DNA of 64,000 nucleotides from an uncultured Campylobacter sp. (GTDB lineage Bacteria > Campylobacterota > Campylobacteria > Campylobacterales > Campylobacteraceae), in NCBI RefSeq assembly GCF_938030145.1, contig NZ_CALHGM010000009.1, positions 62,001-126,000 on the forward strand, written 5' to 3'. Positions 17,684 to 25,976 of the stretch are shown here, piece by piece. Below the pieces are notes generated by a model. That model was not told where the DNA came from, did not search any database, and saw only the letters and a list, made by a program, of their open reading frames with translations. Position 1 is the first letter of the stretch, and every line of letters begins with the position of its first letter. Both the position numbers and the translations under genes were made by a program.

Positions 17684-19258
17684 CTAGCGCGCGACTATTT
17701 CGTCGATCCAGTCAAAAAGCTCCTCAAGATCGTAATCGCCGGCGTGTCCTTGCCCCCAAGGCACCGCAAAATCGACGTTTTTGCCCGCGTTTTGCAAGCT
17801 AAGCGCCAAAATCGCGGGAATCGCAAGCGCCGTATCGCGATCGCTCGCGCCGTGTCGGATGCGGTAAAATTTCGCGCCGTTTTCGTTGAGCACGAAGCTC
17901 ATTGCATCCATCATCTCTACGATCCGCGCATCTGCGATTAGCACCCCTTTGGCGGGGTCATTCATCGCACTAAAATCCGTAAAATGTGCCGCGTTAAATT
18001 TAGCGCCGCCGAACAGCTCGTTTTCGGGATTTTCAAGCGCGAAGCCGTCGAATGCAGGCGGGGTCTTGGCGCGCGGCTTGGAGGTCGCGTAGCCCCAAAA
18101 AAGCATATGCGATTGCGACGCGTCGTCCTTGATCTTTGCAGCGAGGTATAGGGGCGCCTTCGCGCGAGGATTTTTCGCCGCAAAATCAGCAAACGAGGCC
18201 GATATAAGCCCGTTTATGTAATCTTTGAAGCTGCCGTCGCCGTTTTTATCCAGGCTTAGCGCGCGGCCGTCTCCGTCCTTTAAGCTTAGCGAGTTCAAAT
18301 AGGCGGGGAATTGCGCCTTTAGCTCGTCTGAAATTTTAATCTGCGCTGCGCTTAGCTTGCCGCTTAGCATCTTGCGCGCGGGCTTTGCGGCGCTTTGATT
18401 TGCATCTTTTTTGGAATTTTTTTCAGCGCCGCTAGAATTTTCGCCGCGCTCGTTAAATCCCGCCGCATCAAGCCCGCTAAAATCCATCTTTTTATATTCG
18501 CTCTGCGCGCCGAACATCCACTCATACGCCGCGTCCGCGTGCTTTAGATTTGTGATCGGGCAGTATACGGACGCCGCGTAAATTTTATCGCTTGCCTTCG
18601 CAGCGCCCAGATCGTTCAGATACGGCTCGTACGCAGCCTCGTCCCCGCTTGCGCCCAAAAGCGCCGAGAGCGCTCCGCCCGCGCTCGTGCCATTTGAGAC
18701 GATCCTGTTTGCGTCCCCCGGTATCGCCGCGTCGTTAAATTTCAGATACCGCACGGCGGCTTTTAGATCTACGATCGCTGCGGGCGCCTTGCCGATATAA
18801 TCGCCGGTTGCGTCCTTTAGCGTGCGTCCGCGCGCTGCGGGAGCGGCTACAACGTAACCGCGCGAAAGCGCCGTAGCGATCGCGTTTGGTTTGCCGCTTG
18901 CGTCTATTTTGACCTCGCCCGCTTCGCCCGGCATGTAGCCGCCCACGCCGTTGGGTAAAAATATAGGCGCGCTTGCGGCGTCAAATTTGCCGCTCTTGCG
19001 CCCCTCAAAATACTGCTGCGGGATGAAGATATTCATGCTCTGATAGTGCGCGCTTACGGGTTTTGCGACGTAGATTATGTTTTTGTAAGCGCGAAATTTT
19101 ATCTTTTTGCCACCTACGATCACGCTTTCTTGCGTAAAATTTGCGGCGTTAAATTTCAGATCTATTTGCGCGCTCTGCGTCGCCGCAACCTCGGCGTTTA
19201 GGCTTAGCGCGCCGCAAAGTATCGCGGCAGCGCCTAGGACAAGGGATTTTTTACTCAT
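17684..19258 (-). CDS. Secreted alpha/beta hydrolase, subtype B tannase-like
   Basis: 524 residues with a clear Sec signal peptide (LVLGAAAILCGALSLNA, cleavage near 22). The nucleophile elbow is GTSAGGALS at about residues 190-198. A C-terminal block GQGHAGDYDLEELFDWI supplies a candidate catalytic His. The order NIFIPQQYF ... FLPNGVGGYMPG ... GTSAGGALS resembles bacterial subtype B tannases and related feruloyl-type esterases, which cleave gallate esters. A Ser/Lys/Asn-rich insert sits at about 280-300. Substrate specificity is inference; a general periplasmic carboxylesterase is the safe description. GAAAGGAAACGTCA precedes the ATG. The gene stands alone. Confidence 0.75.
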   Translation of the reverse strand: MSKKSLVLGAAAILCGALSLNAEVAATQSAQIDLKFNAANFTQESVIVGGKKIKFRAYKNIIYVAKPVSAHYQSMNIFIPQQYFEGRKSGKFDAASAPIFLPNGVGGYMPGEAGEVKIDASGKPNAIATALSRGYVVAAPAARGRTLKDATGDYIGKAPAAIVDLKAAVRYLKFNDAAIPGDANRIVSNGTSAGGALSALLGASGDEAAYEPYLNDLGAAKASDKIYAASVYCPITNLKHADAAYEWMFGAQSEYKKMDFSGLDAAGFNERGENSSGAEKNSKKDANQSAAKPARKMLSGKLSAAQIKISDELKAQFPAYLNSLSLKDGDGRALSLDKNGDGSFKDYINGLISASFADFAAKNPRAKAPLYLAAKIKDDASQSHMLFWGYATSKPRAKTPPAFDGFALENPENELFGGAKFNAAHFTDFSAMNDPAKGVLIADARIVEMMDAMSFVLNENGAKFYRIRHGASDRDTALAIPAILALSLQNAGKNVDFAVPWGQGHAGDYDLEELFDWIDEIVAR

Positions 19259-19473
19259 TGACGTTTCCTTTCTATTTTGATATCGCCGCTTTTTAGCCCT
19301 TTAAGCAGCTTAGTAACAAAGCTAATTTTAGCATTAAATCCGCTGCGTGCCTAAATTTTGAAATTTAAACGCAAAGGCGTCTGCAAGTTGAAAGGAATTT
19401 TAAACTCGAAGTGTTATTTTAGTGGGCATTTGCGATCCGCCGCCGTAAATCCGGCTGCATTAAATTCCGCTCT

Positions 19474-19965
19474 TTAATTTATAAGCTTGAGCTGTGTTTC
19501 GAAGGCGGATTTGGGGTAGAGGCCGATGAGTTTTTTGACCGCTTTGCCGTTTTTATCGTAGATCACCGACGTGGGGGTACCAAAAATTCCGCCTACGATG
19601 GTTTCAAAGTATTTCACCGAGCTCGCGCCGCTGACGCTTGGGAATTTTATCCCCTTTTCGCGAGCGACCGCGGCATCGGCTTCTAAGCCTTTGCCGTCGC
19701 CCAAAACGCCGATAACTAGCGCGTCGCCGCTAGCTTGCAGCTCGTTTAGCACGGGTACTTGGGCTTTGCACGCGCCGCAGCCGCTAGTGTAGAAAAATAG
19801 CACAAAGGGCTTGTCGTTGCCCTCGATCTTTAGCGTGCGCTCGGAGGGGTCGAACTTGGAGGCAAGCGAGGCGCCGTCGCTGCTTAGATGGTGCTTCCAT
19901 CCGTCGCAGCCCGCGAGCAGTAGCGCGAACACGGCGGCAGCAACTTTTAAATTTAAAAATTTCAT
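19474..19965 (-). CDS. Thioredoxin-fold lipoprotein of the P19 iron locus
   Basis: A 163-residue protein. The lipobox LLAGC (Cys19) marks a lipoprotein. The redox motif is CGAC in FFYTSGCGACKAQVP at about residues 60-70, followed by a TlpA/AhpC-type fold with GIFGTPTSVIYDKNGK containing the cis-proline. In C. jejuni the P19 locus ends with two thioredoxin-like genes (Cj1664, Cj1665); only one complete copy is present here. It probably keeps thiols or haem/Fe-S partners of the exporter reduced in the periplasm. The ATG overlaps the end of the frame at 19962-20333 in ATGA. A truncated duplicate lies at 40791-40975. Confidence 0.85.
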   Translation of the reverse strand: MKFLNLKVAAAVFALLLAGCDGWKHHLSSDGASLASKFDPSERTLKIEGNDKPFVLFFYTSGCGACKAQVPVLNELQASGDALVIGVLGDGKGLEADAAVAREKGIKFPSVSGASSVKYFETIVGGIFGTPTSVIYDKNGKAVKKLIGLYPKSAFETQLKLIN

Positions 19966-20333
19966 AATTTGAAATCCGTCCTTAAATCTACTTTTAAAAC
20001 TGCTAAATTCGTTTTTAAATTTGCGTTTGAAATTTTAAAATTTGTGGCGAGATTTCTACCGGAATTTATATCGCGATCTGCGCTTAGGTGTATGTCGCGA
20101 TCCGCGTCGTAATACGCACCCGTAGCGTTTTGGCTTTTAAAATTTAGAATTTTAAAATTTTTACCCACTCTACTCGGCTTCGCAACGGCGCTTGATATTT
20201 CGAGGCAAACGGCTTCGGCGGGATGCGCGCAGCAAAGAGCCTCACCTGCACGCGTGAGCTTTGTGCGAACCCAAAAAGAGCGCGGGCGGGCGGTGAAATT
20301 TTTAAATTTTAACGTAGCTATATTTTTCATCAT
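19962..20333 (-). CDS. Small open frame between the ATPase and thioredoxin genes, uncertain
   Basis: A 123-codon frame starting 12 bases after the ATPase stop and ending in an ATGA overlap with the thioredoxin gene, an arrangement that favours translation. The N-terminal half (NFTARPRSFWVRTKLTRAG) is unlike any family I know. The second half carries two copies of a 24-base repeat giving ADRDIHLSADRDINS. There is no signal peptide or membrane helix. Substitutions against the copy at 6055 do not favour third codon positions. It may be a repeat-derived spacer kept open by chance, or a fast-evolving small gene in the place of Cj1664. Confidence 0.35.
   Translation of the reverse strand: MMKNIATLKFKNFTARPRSFWVRTKLTRAGEALCCAHPAEAVCLEISSAVAKPSRVGKNFKILNFKSQNATGAYYDADRDIHLSADRDINSGRNLATNFKISNANLKTNLAVLKVDLRTDFKL
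20061..20108 (-). repeat. Two copies of a 24-base repeat
   Basis: GGAATTTATATCGCGATCTG and the following bases to 20084, then a related 24-base unit to 20108. The same unit is expanded at 41071-41290. Confidence 0.55.
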
Positions 20334-20345
20334 GCGAGCTAAATT

Positions 20346-21233
20346 TTACGCACCGGAATTTTTGGCACCTTGATTTTCGCCGTTAGAATTTTCGGCACTC
20401 TGATCTTCGCCACCTAAATTTTGCGAAGCGGAATTTTTCTCACTCGTGCTCGAATTTTTATCGCCGTTCTTAGCTTTTAAATTTTCGGCGTTAGAGCTCT
20501 GTGAAGCGCTTTGGCTTAAATCGCGATCTGAATTTTCACCCTGAGAGCCTAGATGATGTTTCATTGTGCTTTGATCCAAAAGCTCTATTCGATCGAGCTT
20601 GCCGTGTCTTAGACGCACCACTTTGTCGGCAAATTTACCGAGCTCCTCGTTGTGTGTGACCAAAAGCAGCGTCTTGCCCTCGCTACGAAGCGTCTGAAAG
20701 AGCTGCAAAACCACGCGCTCGTTGGCCTCGTCGAGGTTGCCCGTAGGCTCGTCGGCGATGATGATGTCGGGGTCGTTGATGAGTGCGCGAGCGATGCAGA
20801 CGCGCTGCTGCTCGCCGCCGCTAAGCTCGCTAGGGCGGTGCGTGATGCGGTGCCCGAGCCCCACTTTCTCAAGTGCTGCTTTGGCGCTGTCCTCGTCCAC
20901 GCAGCTGTGGTAGTATTGATTTAACATAACGTTTTCGACGGCCGTTAGATAGGGGATTAGGTGAAACTGCTGAAACACGAGACCGATCTTTTTGCGGCGA
21001 AATTCTAAAATTTGCTCGTCGTTTAGCGCGCTCGCGTCGGCTCCGCCTAGGATGTATCTGCCTGCGGTGGGGGTATCCATCAGGCTTAGGATATTTACGA
21101 GCGTGCTTTTGCCGCTGCCGCTTGGGCCCATTATGCTGACCCACTCGCCGCTTAAAACGTCGAAGCTGATATTATCGAGAGCCTTGACCTCGCCGAAGTA
21201 TTTGCAGATGCCTTCAAATTTTAAAATTTCCAT
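20346..21233 (-). CDS. ABC transporter ATPase of the P19 iron locus (Cj1663-like)
   Basis: A 295-residue protein. Walker A is GPSGSGKST near 36-44, the signature is LSGGEQQRV near 137-145, and Walker B is IIIADEPTGNLDE, a MacB/LolD-type ATPase that partners FtsX-fold permeases. Residues 1-222 are the nucleotide-binding domain. The remaining 70 are an Asn/Ser/Glu-rich low-complexity tail (SAENSNGENQ) not expected in this family. It sits one base downstream of the second permease gene. In C. jejuni the corresponding ATPase and permeases act with P19 and FTR1 in iron uptake and stress resistance. A broken copy of its 3' third lies at 5770-6042. Confidence 0.92.
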   Translation of the reverse strand: MEILKFEGICKYFGEVKALDNISFDVLSGEWVSIMGPSGSGKSTLVNILSLMDTPTAGRYILGGADASALNDEQILEFRRKKIGLVFQQFHLIPYLTAVENVMLNQYYHSCVDEDSAKAALEKVGLGHRITHRPSELSGGEQQRVCIARALINDPDIIIADEPTGNLDEANERVVLQLFQTLRSEGKTLLLVTHNEELGKFADKVVRLRHGKLDRIELLDQSTMKHHLGSQGENSDRDLSQSASQSSNAENLKAKNGDKNSSTSEKNSASQNLGGEDQSAENSNGENQGAKNSGA

Positions 21234-21234
21234 G

Positions 21235-22368
21235 TCATTCCCTTAATAGATTCGCTAAATTTGGATTCAGCGCCTTTTTGATCGGATAGTAGCTTGCCGC
21301 GAGCGCAAAAATCAGGCTCAGCGCGACCGCCGCAAAGAGGCTAATCAGCCTAAAATCCACGCTGCTTGAAAATATCAGATGCCCGAGCAAGATCGCTAGC
21401 AGGTATCCCACGAATACTCCAGCTAGCGAGCCTGCGACGCAGACGGTTAAAATTTCGCTCAGGATCAGGTGGAGCAAATTTTGTTTGCTCGCGCCGATTG
21501 CGCGGATGAGCGCGAACTCTTTGATGCGCGAAAGCAGGATCGAGCTAAGGCTCGTGTTGATGCAGACCGAGGTGATCAAAAGGATCGTAATGCCGATAAG
21601 AAGCATCAAGAGCTTGATTTTGTTTAAGATGATGCCTTGGGTCTTGGATACCTTGCCGATCGGCGCGAAGCTCATCTGCGCATCGCTTAGGCTCTTTGAA
21701 ATTTCGCTTAGCTGCTTAAAATCGCCGCTTACGATCGCTTCGGCGTAGTTTACCTGCGCAGGCTGATTTAAAATTTTTTGCGCCAGCGGCAGCGAGATTA
21801 GCAGCATGCCATCCTCTTTCTGCCCGTCATAGACGATGCCTTTTATCTTAACTTTGCTCGTTTCGTTTGAGCCGATCGGCGTGATCTCGATACTGTCGCC
21901 GAGCTTCGCGCCCAAAAGTTTAGCGAGATCTTGTCCGATGAGAGCGTTTTTATCGTCGAAATCCACGCCGATAAACGAGCCCTCTTTGAGATCCAAAAAC
22001 GGCATAGTATCGCGCAGGGAGGAGAAATTTACGCCCATGATGATGCCTGAGTTGACGCCTAAATTTGCGCTGCCGAAAAGATATTTATTCGCGCTTTTCA
22101 GTGTGGGGATTTTAGCAAATTTTGCATCGAGCGCCGCTTCGTCCATATGGGAATTTTCTAAATTTGCGGGGCTTACGATTAAATTTGCGCCGTAGCTGTT
22201 TAGCTCGCTGGCGACCTTTTTATCGATGTCGGCGTAGATATTTACGAACGCCGCGCAAACCGCGCTGCCTAGCATGATCGCGACGAAAATCACGAAGCTG
22301 CGGATGCCGCTGTTGATGATACTTTTAAAGATCGCGCCTCTGAAAAACGCTCCGTTATTTCCTACCAT
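21235..22368 (-). CDS. FtsX-fold ABC permease of the P19 locus (Cj1662-like)
   Basis: A 377-residue protein. An N-terminal helix (SFVIFVAIMLGSAVCAAFV), a periplasmic MacB_PCD-like domain at about 45-250, then three C-terminal helices with LSRIKEFALIRAIGASKQNLL, the coupling motif typical of FtsX/MacB permeases that contacts the ATPase. GGAGGTGCTTT precedes the ATG, which lies 14 bases inside the upstream permease gene. With its paralogue it would form a heterodimeric permease using the ATPase at 20346. Confidence 0.9.
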   Translation of the reverse strand: MVGNNGAFFRGAIFKSIINSGIRSFVIFVAIMLGSAVCAAFVNIYADIDKKVASELNSYGANLIVSPANLENSHMDEAALDAKFAKIPTLKSANKYLFGSANLGVNSGIIMGVNFSSLRDTMPFLDLKEGSFIGVDFDDKNALIGQDLAKLLGAKLGDSIEITPIGSNETSKVKIKGIVYDGQKEDGMLLISLPLAQKILNQPAQVNYAEAIVSGDFKQLSEISKSLSDAQMSFAPIGKVSKTQGIILNKIKLLMLLIGITILLITSVCINTSLSSILLSRIKEFALIRAIGASKQNLLHLILSEILTVCVAGSLAGVFVGYLLAILLGHLIFSSSVDFRLISLFAAVALSLIFALAASYYPIKKALNPNLANLLRE

Positions 22369-23599
22369 AAAGCACCTCCGCAGGCAGTAGCTTGATCACT
22401 CCGCGTAGCGGCAAGATCGAGCCGATAATGCAAATAAGAAGTCCAAAGACGATACTAAGCGGAAAGACCATAAGTGAGACACCAATGAATGAGCCAAAAA
22501 TTTGATATGCGATCGCCCAGCTAAGCACGTAGCCCACGACTGCGCCCAAGAGTGAGCTTGCTACGCATATGACGAAAATTTCGGCGGCGAACTGGATATA
22601 GATCATAAAGTTGCTCGCTCCCAGGGCTTTAAGCAAGCCGATCTCCTTTTTGCGCTTGTAAATTTCGCTGCTTAGCAGGCTCGTGATGCAGATGCTTGAA
22701 ATCAGCAGCGATAGGATGCTTACGACGCCCATTAAATTTTGAATTTTTTTCGTGATGCCACTTTGAGCTTCGCTGACGCTAAGCACCGCCTTAGCAGTTG
22801 CATTTGGATACTCCTCGGTGATCTGATACGCGATGGAGCTTACGTATGCCGAGCAATACCATGTGTCGTATTCTGTGGCGTCTAGATTATCGAGGCTTCT
22901 TCTTGCCTTTACGGACAGATCGTCTTCGGGGATCGTCATGGCGCTGACTTCTGCCTTAGCGATGAGGCCCTCTTTGTGCGTTAGCTTTTGCACTAGCGAT
23001 AAATTTGCTATCAGCTTTTTGGCTTCATCCTCCGCGCCGTGCAAAATCCCAACGACTTTAACCTCATAATCTCCAAGCTTAACCGTATCGCCGATCTTAA
23101 GCCCCAGCGCGTCGCCTGCGAGTACCTCATTCTCGGCGCCGTCTTTTACCCACTGCCCCTCTACACTCCAAAACGGATAGAGCGAGTGCACGCCCGATCT
23201 GAAATCAGGCTCGTCGCTAACGCCCACGTCCCTTTCAAAGTAGGTTCCCACGACGTCGTAATCTCCTGCGCGGGTAGTTAAAAAGGGCGCAAAGGCGGTG
23301 ATATTGTTGCGCCAAAAGATTTCTTTGATCTTATGCAGCTCGCTCTCTTTTAAAAAATCATCGTTCTTAAGCGGAGAGTATTCGCGCCCACCGATCTCGA
23401 TACTTAGGCTTTGCGAACGCGGCAGCACGACGATATTTGAGCCGTAGCTGCGTAGCTCCTTAGCGACCTCATCGCCGATTTTTAGCGTGATATTTAGCAT
23501 GCAAGCGATCAGCGAGACCGATAAAAATATCGTCAAAAACGCTAGAATTTTGCTATCCCTGGAGTTTAAAATGGAGGATTTGATGATGCGTAAAAACAT
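22355..23599 (-). CDS. FtsX-fold ABC permease of the P19 locus (Cj1661-like)
   Basis: A 414-residue protein. Same plan as the next gene: N-terminal helix at about 18-40, large periplasmic domain to about 285, and three C-terminal helices around YKRKKEIGLLKALGASNFMIY. The start overlaps the last base of the DUF2318 gene stop, and its own 3' end overlaps the next permease, so DUF2318, both permeases and the ATPase form one tightly packed unit. Confidence 0.9.
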   Translation of the reverse strand: MFLRIIKSSILNSRDSKILAFLTIFLSVSLIACMLNITLKIGDEVAKELRSYGSNIVVLPRSQSLSIEIGGREYSPLKNDDFLKESELHKIKEIFWRNNITAFAPFLTTRAGDYDVVGTYFERDVGVSDEPDFRSGVHSLYPFWSVEGQWVKDGAENEVLAGDALGLKIGDTVKLGDYEVKVVGILHGAEDEAKKLIANLSLVQKLTHKEGLIAKAEVSAMTIPEDDLSVKARRSLDNLDATEYDTWYCSAYVSSIAYQITEEYPNATAKAVLSVSEAQSGITKKIQNLMGVVSILSLLISSICITSLLSSEIYKRKKEIGLLKALGASNFMIYIQFAAEIFVICVASSLLGAVVGYVLSWAIAYQIFGSFIGVSLMVFPLSIVFGLLICIIGSILPLRGVIKLLPAEVLYGRK

Positions 23600-25017
23600 T
23601 ATTTAAGCTCCTTTAGCGTGCCGTTTTCATCTACATAACGCTCGGGGTGCGCGGTGAAGGCGTTTGCATTCGCTTCGCTTTCGAAAAAGTAGGTGCGTCC
23701 GTAGTAAAGATAGCTAAATTTAGAGGTGTTTAAAATTTCTTTTCTGCTGACCGGATCGATCACTTTTTTATCCACAATCTCCGAGAAATAGGACGCGCCG
23801 TCCTCAATTGTCTTAAGCGCGATGACGATATTTTGCCCCTCTAGCTTATAATCCAGCGGGATCGGATTGCAGCCGCCCAGCTTGCCGACGCTCGGCAAAA
23901 ATATCCGCACGTTGCAAGCGATGCAGATGAGCTCGTCGCCTTTTTTGATATAGCCCATATCGCCGCAGATCGAGCACGCGTCAAAAACCGCGACCGGGGC
24001 AAATTTATCCGTGAAGCGGTTTAGTAGAAAAAATCTGACCTTATGCCCGTCGTCGGTGACGTAGGCAAAGCGGTGCAGCTTGCCGTCCTTTACGATGTTT
24101 GCATCGATTATGAATTCCGCGCCTTGCGGCTCGATAATCTTAGGCTCATCGATCGTAGGCGGTTTTGAAGCGACCAAGATATAATAAAGCCCCAAAAAGC
24201 TGATTAGAATCCCAAGCGATAAGATCAGGCTAAAATCTCTAAAAATGGCAAATCTGCCCGCTTTAACCTCTCTAAATTTTATAATGTCCGCTTCGCGAGG
24301 CACTCGACTTGGCGCACGAAATGCCGTAAGTAGCGCAATTAGCGTAGCTATAAGGCAAAGAACTAGCGTCAGATAGGAGTTGTTGTAGTGGATGATTTTG
24401 GCGATGACGCTTAGAAACTCGGACGAGCCGATCGCGTTTGAAAGCCCTTCAAAACCCTTCGCAGCTAGTGCTTTGGGCGCGTCTGCCTGGCGCAGATCAA
24501 GACCTAAAAAGCCGATTTTAGCGATAAAAGCAAACGCCCATGCAAGAGCGAATGACGCTAGCTTTGCGCCCCTGCTAGCGCGCGCTAGAGCTGAGCGATA
24601 AATAAAATAGAATAAAATGAGCGCCAGCGCACCTAAAACCGCCATAAAGAGGTTGGTTAGGCTAAAGCTGTCCAGTAGCTCGCCGGAGAAAATTTTAAAA
24701 TTCATCCCTATGAAGCGGTATTCAAATCCATACGCGCAACCAAGAGCAAAAATAACTATAGCGGTAAGATAGAATCGCTTAAACTTAAACGCAAGCAGTA
24801 GCGCGAGCAGCGCTAAAAGTGCGAGCGCGTCAAATATAATCTTGCCCGTATCGGCGTTTGCCGAGCGCGCAAATGCGCTAAAGCACAGCGCCCCGAATGC
24901 AGCTCCCAAAAGCGCGGGCAAAAACGATGCGCTGATAAAGCGCCTACCGCCCAGATACGCGCTTAAAAACGCGAGCGGAAACAGAGCCAAGCTAACGTGA
25001 TAAAAAAATATACTCAT
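23599..25017 (-). CDS. DUF2318 Fe-S-containing membrane protein (Cj1660-like)
   Basis: About 472 residues from the ATG at 25017, which has GAGGA five bases upstream; two ATGs 12 and 15 bases further up (25029 and 25032) lack a site. Eight or more membrane helices occupy residues 1-295, followed by a soluble domain with CSICGD, CIACNV and GGCNPIPL cysteines of the DUF2318 type, thought to carry an Fe-S cluster or bind iron. The tail FESEANANAFTAHPERY resembles metal-chaperone-like segments. In C. jejuni this protein is part of the P19-associated system. It begins 420 bases after P19 and a strong hairpin separates them, so a second transcript is likely. Confidence 0.88.
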   Translation of the reverse strand: MSIFFYHVSLALFPLAFLSAYLGGRRFISASFLPALLGAAFGALCFSAFARSANADTGKIIFDALALLALLALLLAFKFKRFYLTAIVIFALGCAYGFEYRFIGMNFKIFSGELLDSFSLTNLFMAVLGALALILFYFIYRSALARASRGAKLASFALAWAFAFIAKIGFLGLDLRQADAPKALAAKGFEGLSNAIGSSEFLSVIAKIIHYNNSYLTLVLCLIATLIALLTAFRAPSRVPREADIIKFREVKAGRFAIFRDFSLILSLGILISFLGLYYILVASKPPTIDEPKIIEPQGAEFIIDANIVKDGKLHRFAYVTDDGHKVRFFLLNRFTDKFAPVAVFDACSICGDMGYIKKGDELICIACNVRIFLPSVGKLGGCNPIPLDYKLEGQNIVIALKTIEDGASYFSEIVDKKVIDPVSRKEILNTSKFSYLYYGRTYFFESEANANAFTAHPERYVDENGTLKELK

Positions 25018-25440
25018 CAAAATCCTCATCAAGCCTAATGCGCGTAAATCGCCTGTAATCGCTTAAATTTTAAAATTTTAAAACCTACGCCATTTTGTAA
25101 ATTTTAAAATTTCAAATCCACTCGCAAAAAGTTCGCAACGGCAAGAGCCGCCCGCAAAGAGAAATTCGCCTCGCTCTTGCTTTGGTTTTGTCTCGCCCTC
25201 GCGCTGCGCTAAATTTAAAATTTTAAAATTTCAAGCCTCTTGAAATTTTAAAATTTTGCCGCAGCTAAAAAGATTCGTAAGCTTAAACGCATTAAAGCAA
25301 AAACGATACGCTTTGGCTGCGGCGTAGCGGTTAAATTTAAACTAGCTAAATTTAACCGCCTTAAATTTAAAGCGTGCGGCTAAACCCAATACCGCTAGGA
25401 CTCCGCCGAAAACGGACTCGGCGAAGCTTGAAGCGTGATT
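25018..25440. other. Spacer inside the P19 locus
   Basis: About 420 gene-free bases between P19 and the DUF2318 gene. Mostly palindromic AAATTTTAAAATTT-type blocks, including a 19-base perfect hairpin, plus a short GCCGA/TCGGC hairpin just after the P19 stop (about 25405-25422). Confidence 0.6.
25217..25257 (-). terminator. 19-base perfect hairpin between P19 and the DUF2318 gene
   Basis: The arm at 25217-25235 is exactly complementary to the arm at 25239-25257, with a three-base loop (CCT). Each arm is a tandem of AAAATTTT and AAAATTT ending in CAAG. Either a bidirectional terminator or a processing/stability element. Confidence 0.55.
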
Positions 25441-25962
25441 TTACTCTTTAGGAGCGCCAGTGTATTGGAAGGTGTATTTAACCGAGAACGGCTCCCACCA
25501 TTTGCCTACGCCGGTCGCTTTGTCTGCGTGGCGTCCGAATCCGTTGGCGCTTGGATTTTCGATGTTATAGGTTAGCTCGTAGTTGCCTACGCCGTTTACC
25601 ATCTTGATATTGGCGCCGTAGTGAGGGCCGTCGCTAGCTACCATCGGCATGAAATTTCCTTTTTGAATCTTGCCTGTGTCTAGGTTTTTAAGCACATAAG
25701 CGATCTTTAGATAAGGGATCCACTCGCCCTCGCCAAATCCGTTTGCGTTGCCTTTAATGGCGTGGATATCCGCCTCTAGGTGGATGTCCGCTTTGCTAGG
25801 GGCTAGATCGATGCCTTTAGGCTCCATATCGATAGGCTGAAGATACACAGCAGCGATCTCCATTCCATTTTGCTCAATCGGCTCGCCGATCGGATGCTCT
25901 CCCGCCATTGCTATAACAGAGGCTAGGCTTAGTGCCAACATACCTGAAAAAATCTTTTTCAT
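25441..25962 (-). CDS. p19: P19 periplasmic iron-uptake protein
   Basis: A 173-residue protein. The signal peptide (LALSLASVIAMA) cleaves near 20. The metal-site residues known from C. jejuni P19 are all visible: His and Glu in HLEADIH (His42/Glu44 of the mature protein), Met and His seven apart in MVASDGPHYG (Met88/His95), and His in GRHAD (His132). In C. jejuni P19 is a copper- and iron-binding dimer that works with the FTR1 permease under iron limitation. AAGGAGAGAAAAG precedes the ATG, and the gene follows FTR1 by 14 bases. Identification is firm. Confidence 0.95.
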   Translation of the reverse strand: MKKIFSGMLALSLASVIAMAGEHPIGEPIEQNGMEIAAVYLQPIDMEPKGIDLAPSKADIHLEADIHAIKGNANGFGEGEWIPYLKIAYVLKNLDTGKIQKGNFMPMVASDGPHYGANIKMVNGVGNYELTYNIENPSANGFGRHADKATGVGKWWEPFSVKYTFQYTGAPKE

Positions 25963-25976
25963 CTTTTCTCTCCTTA

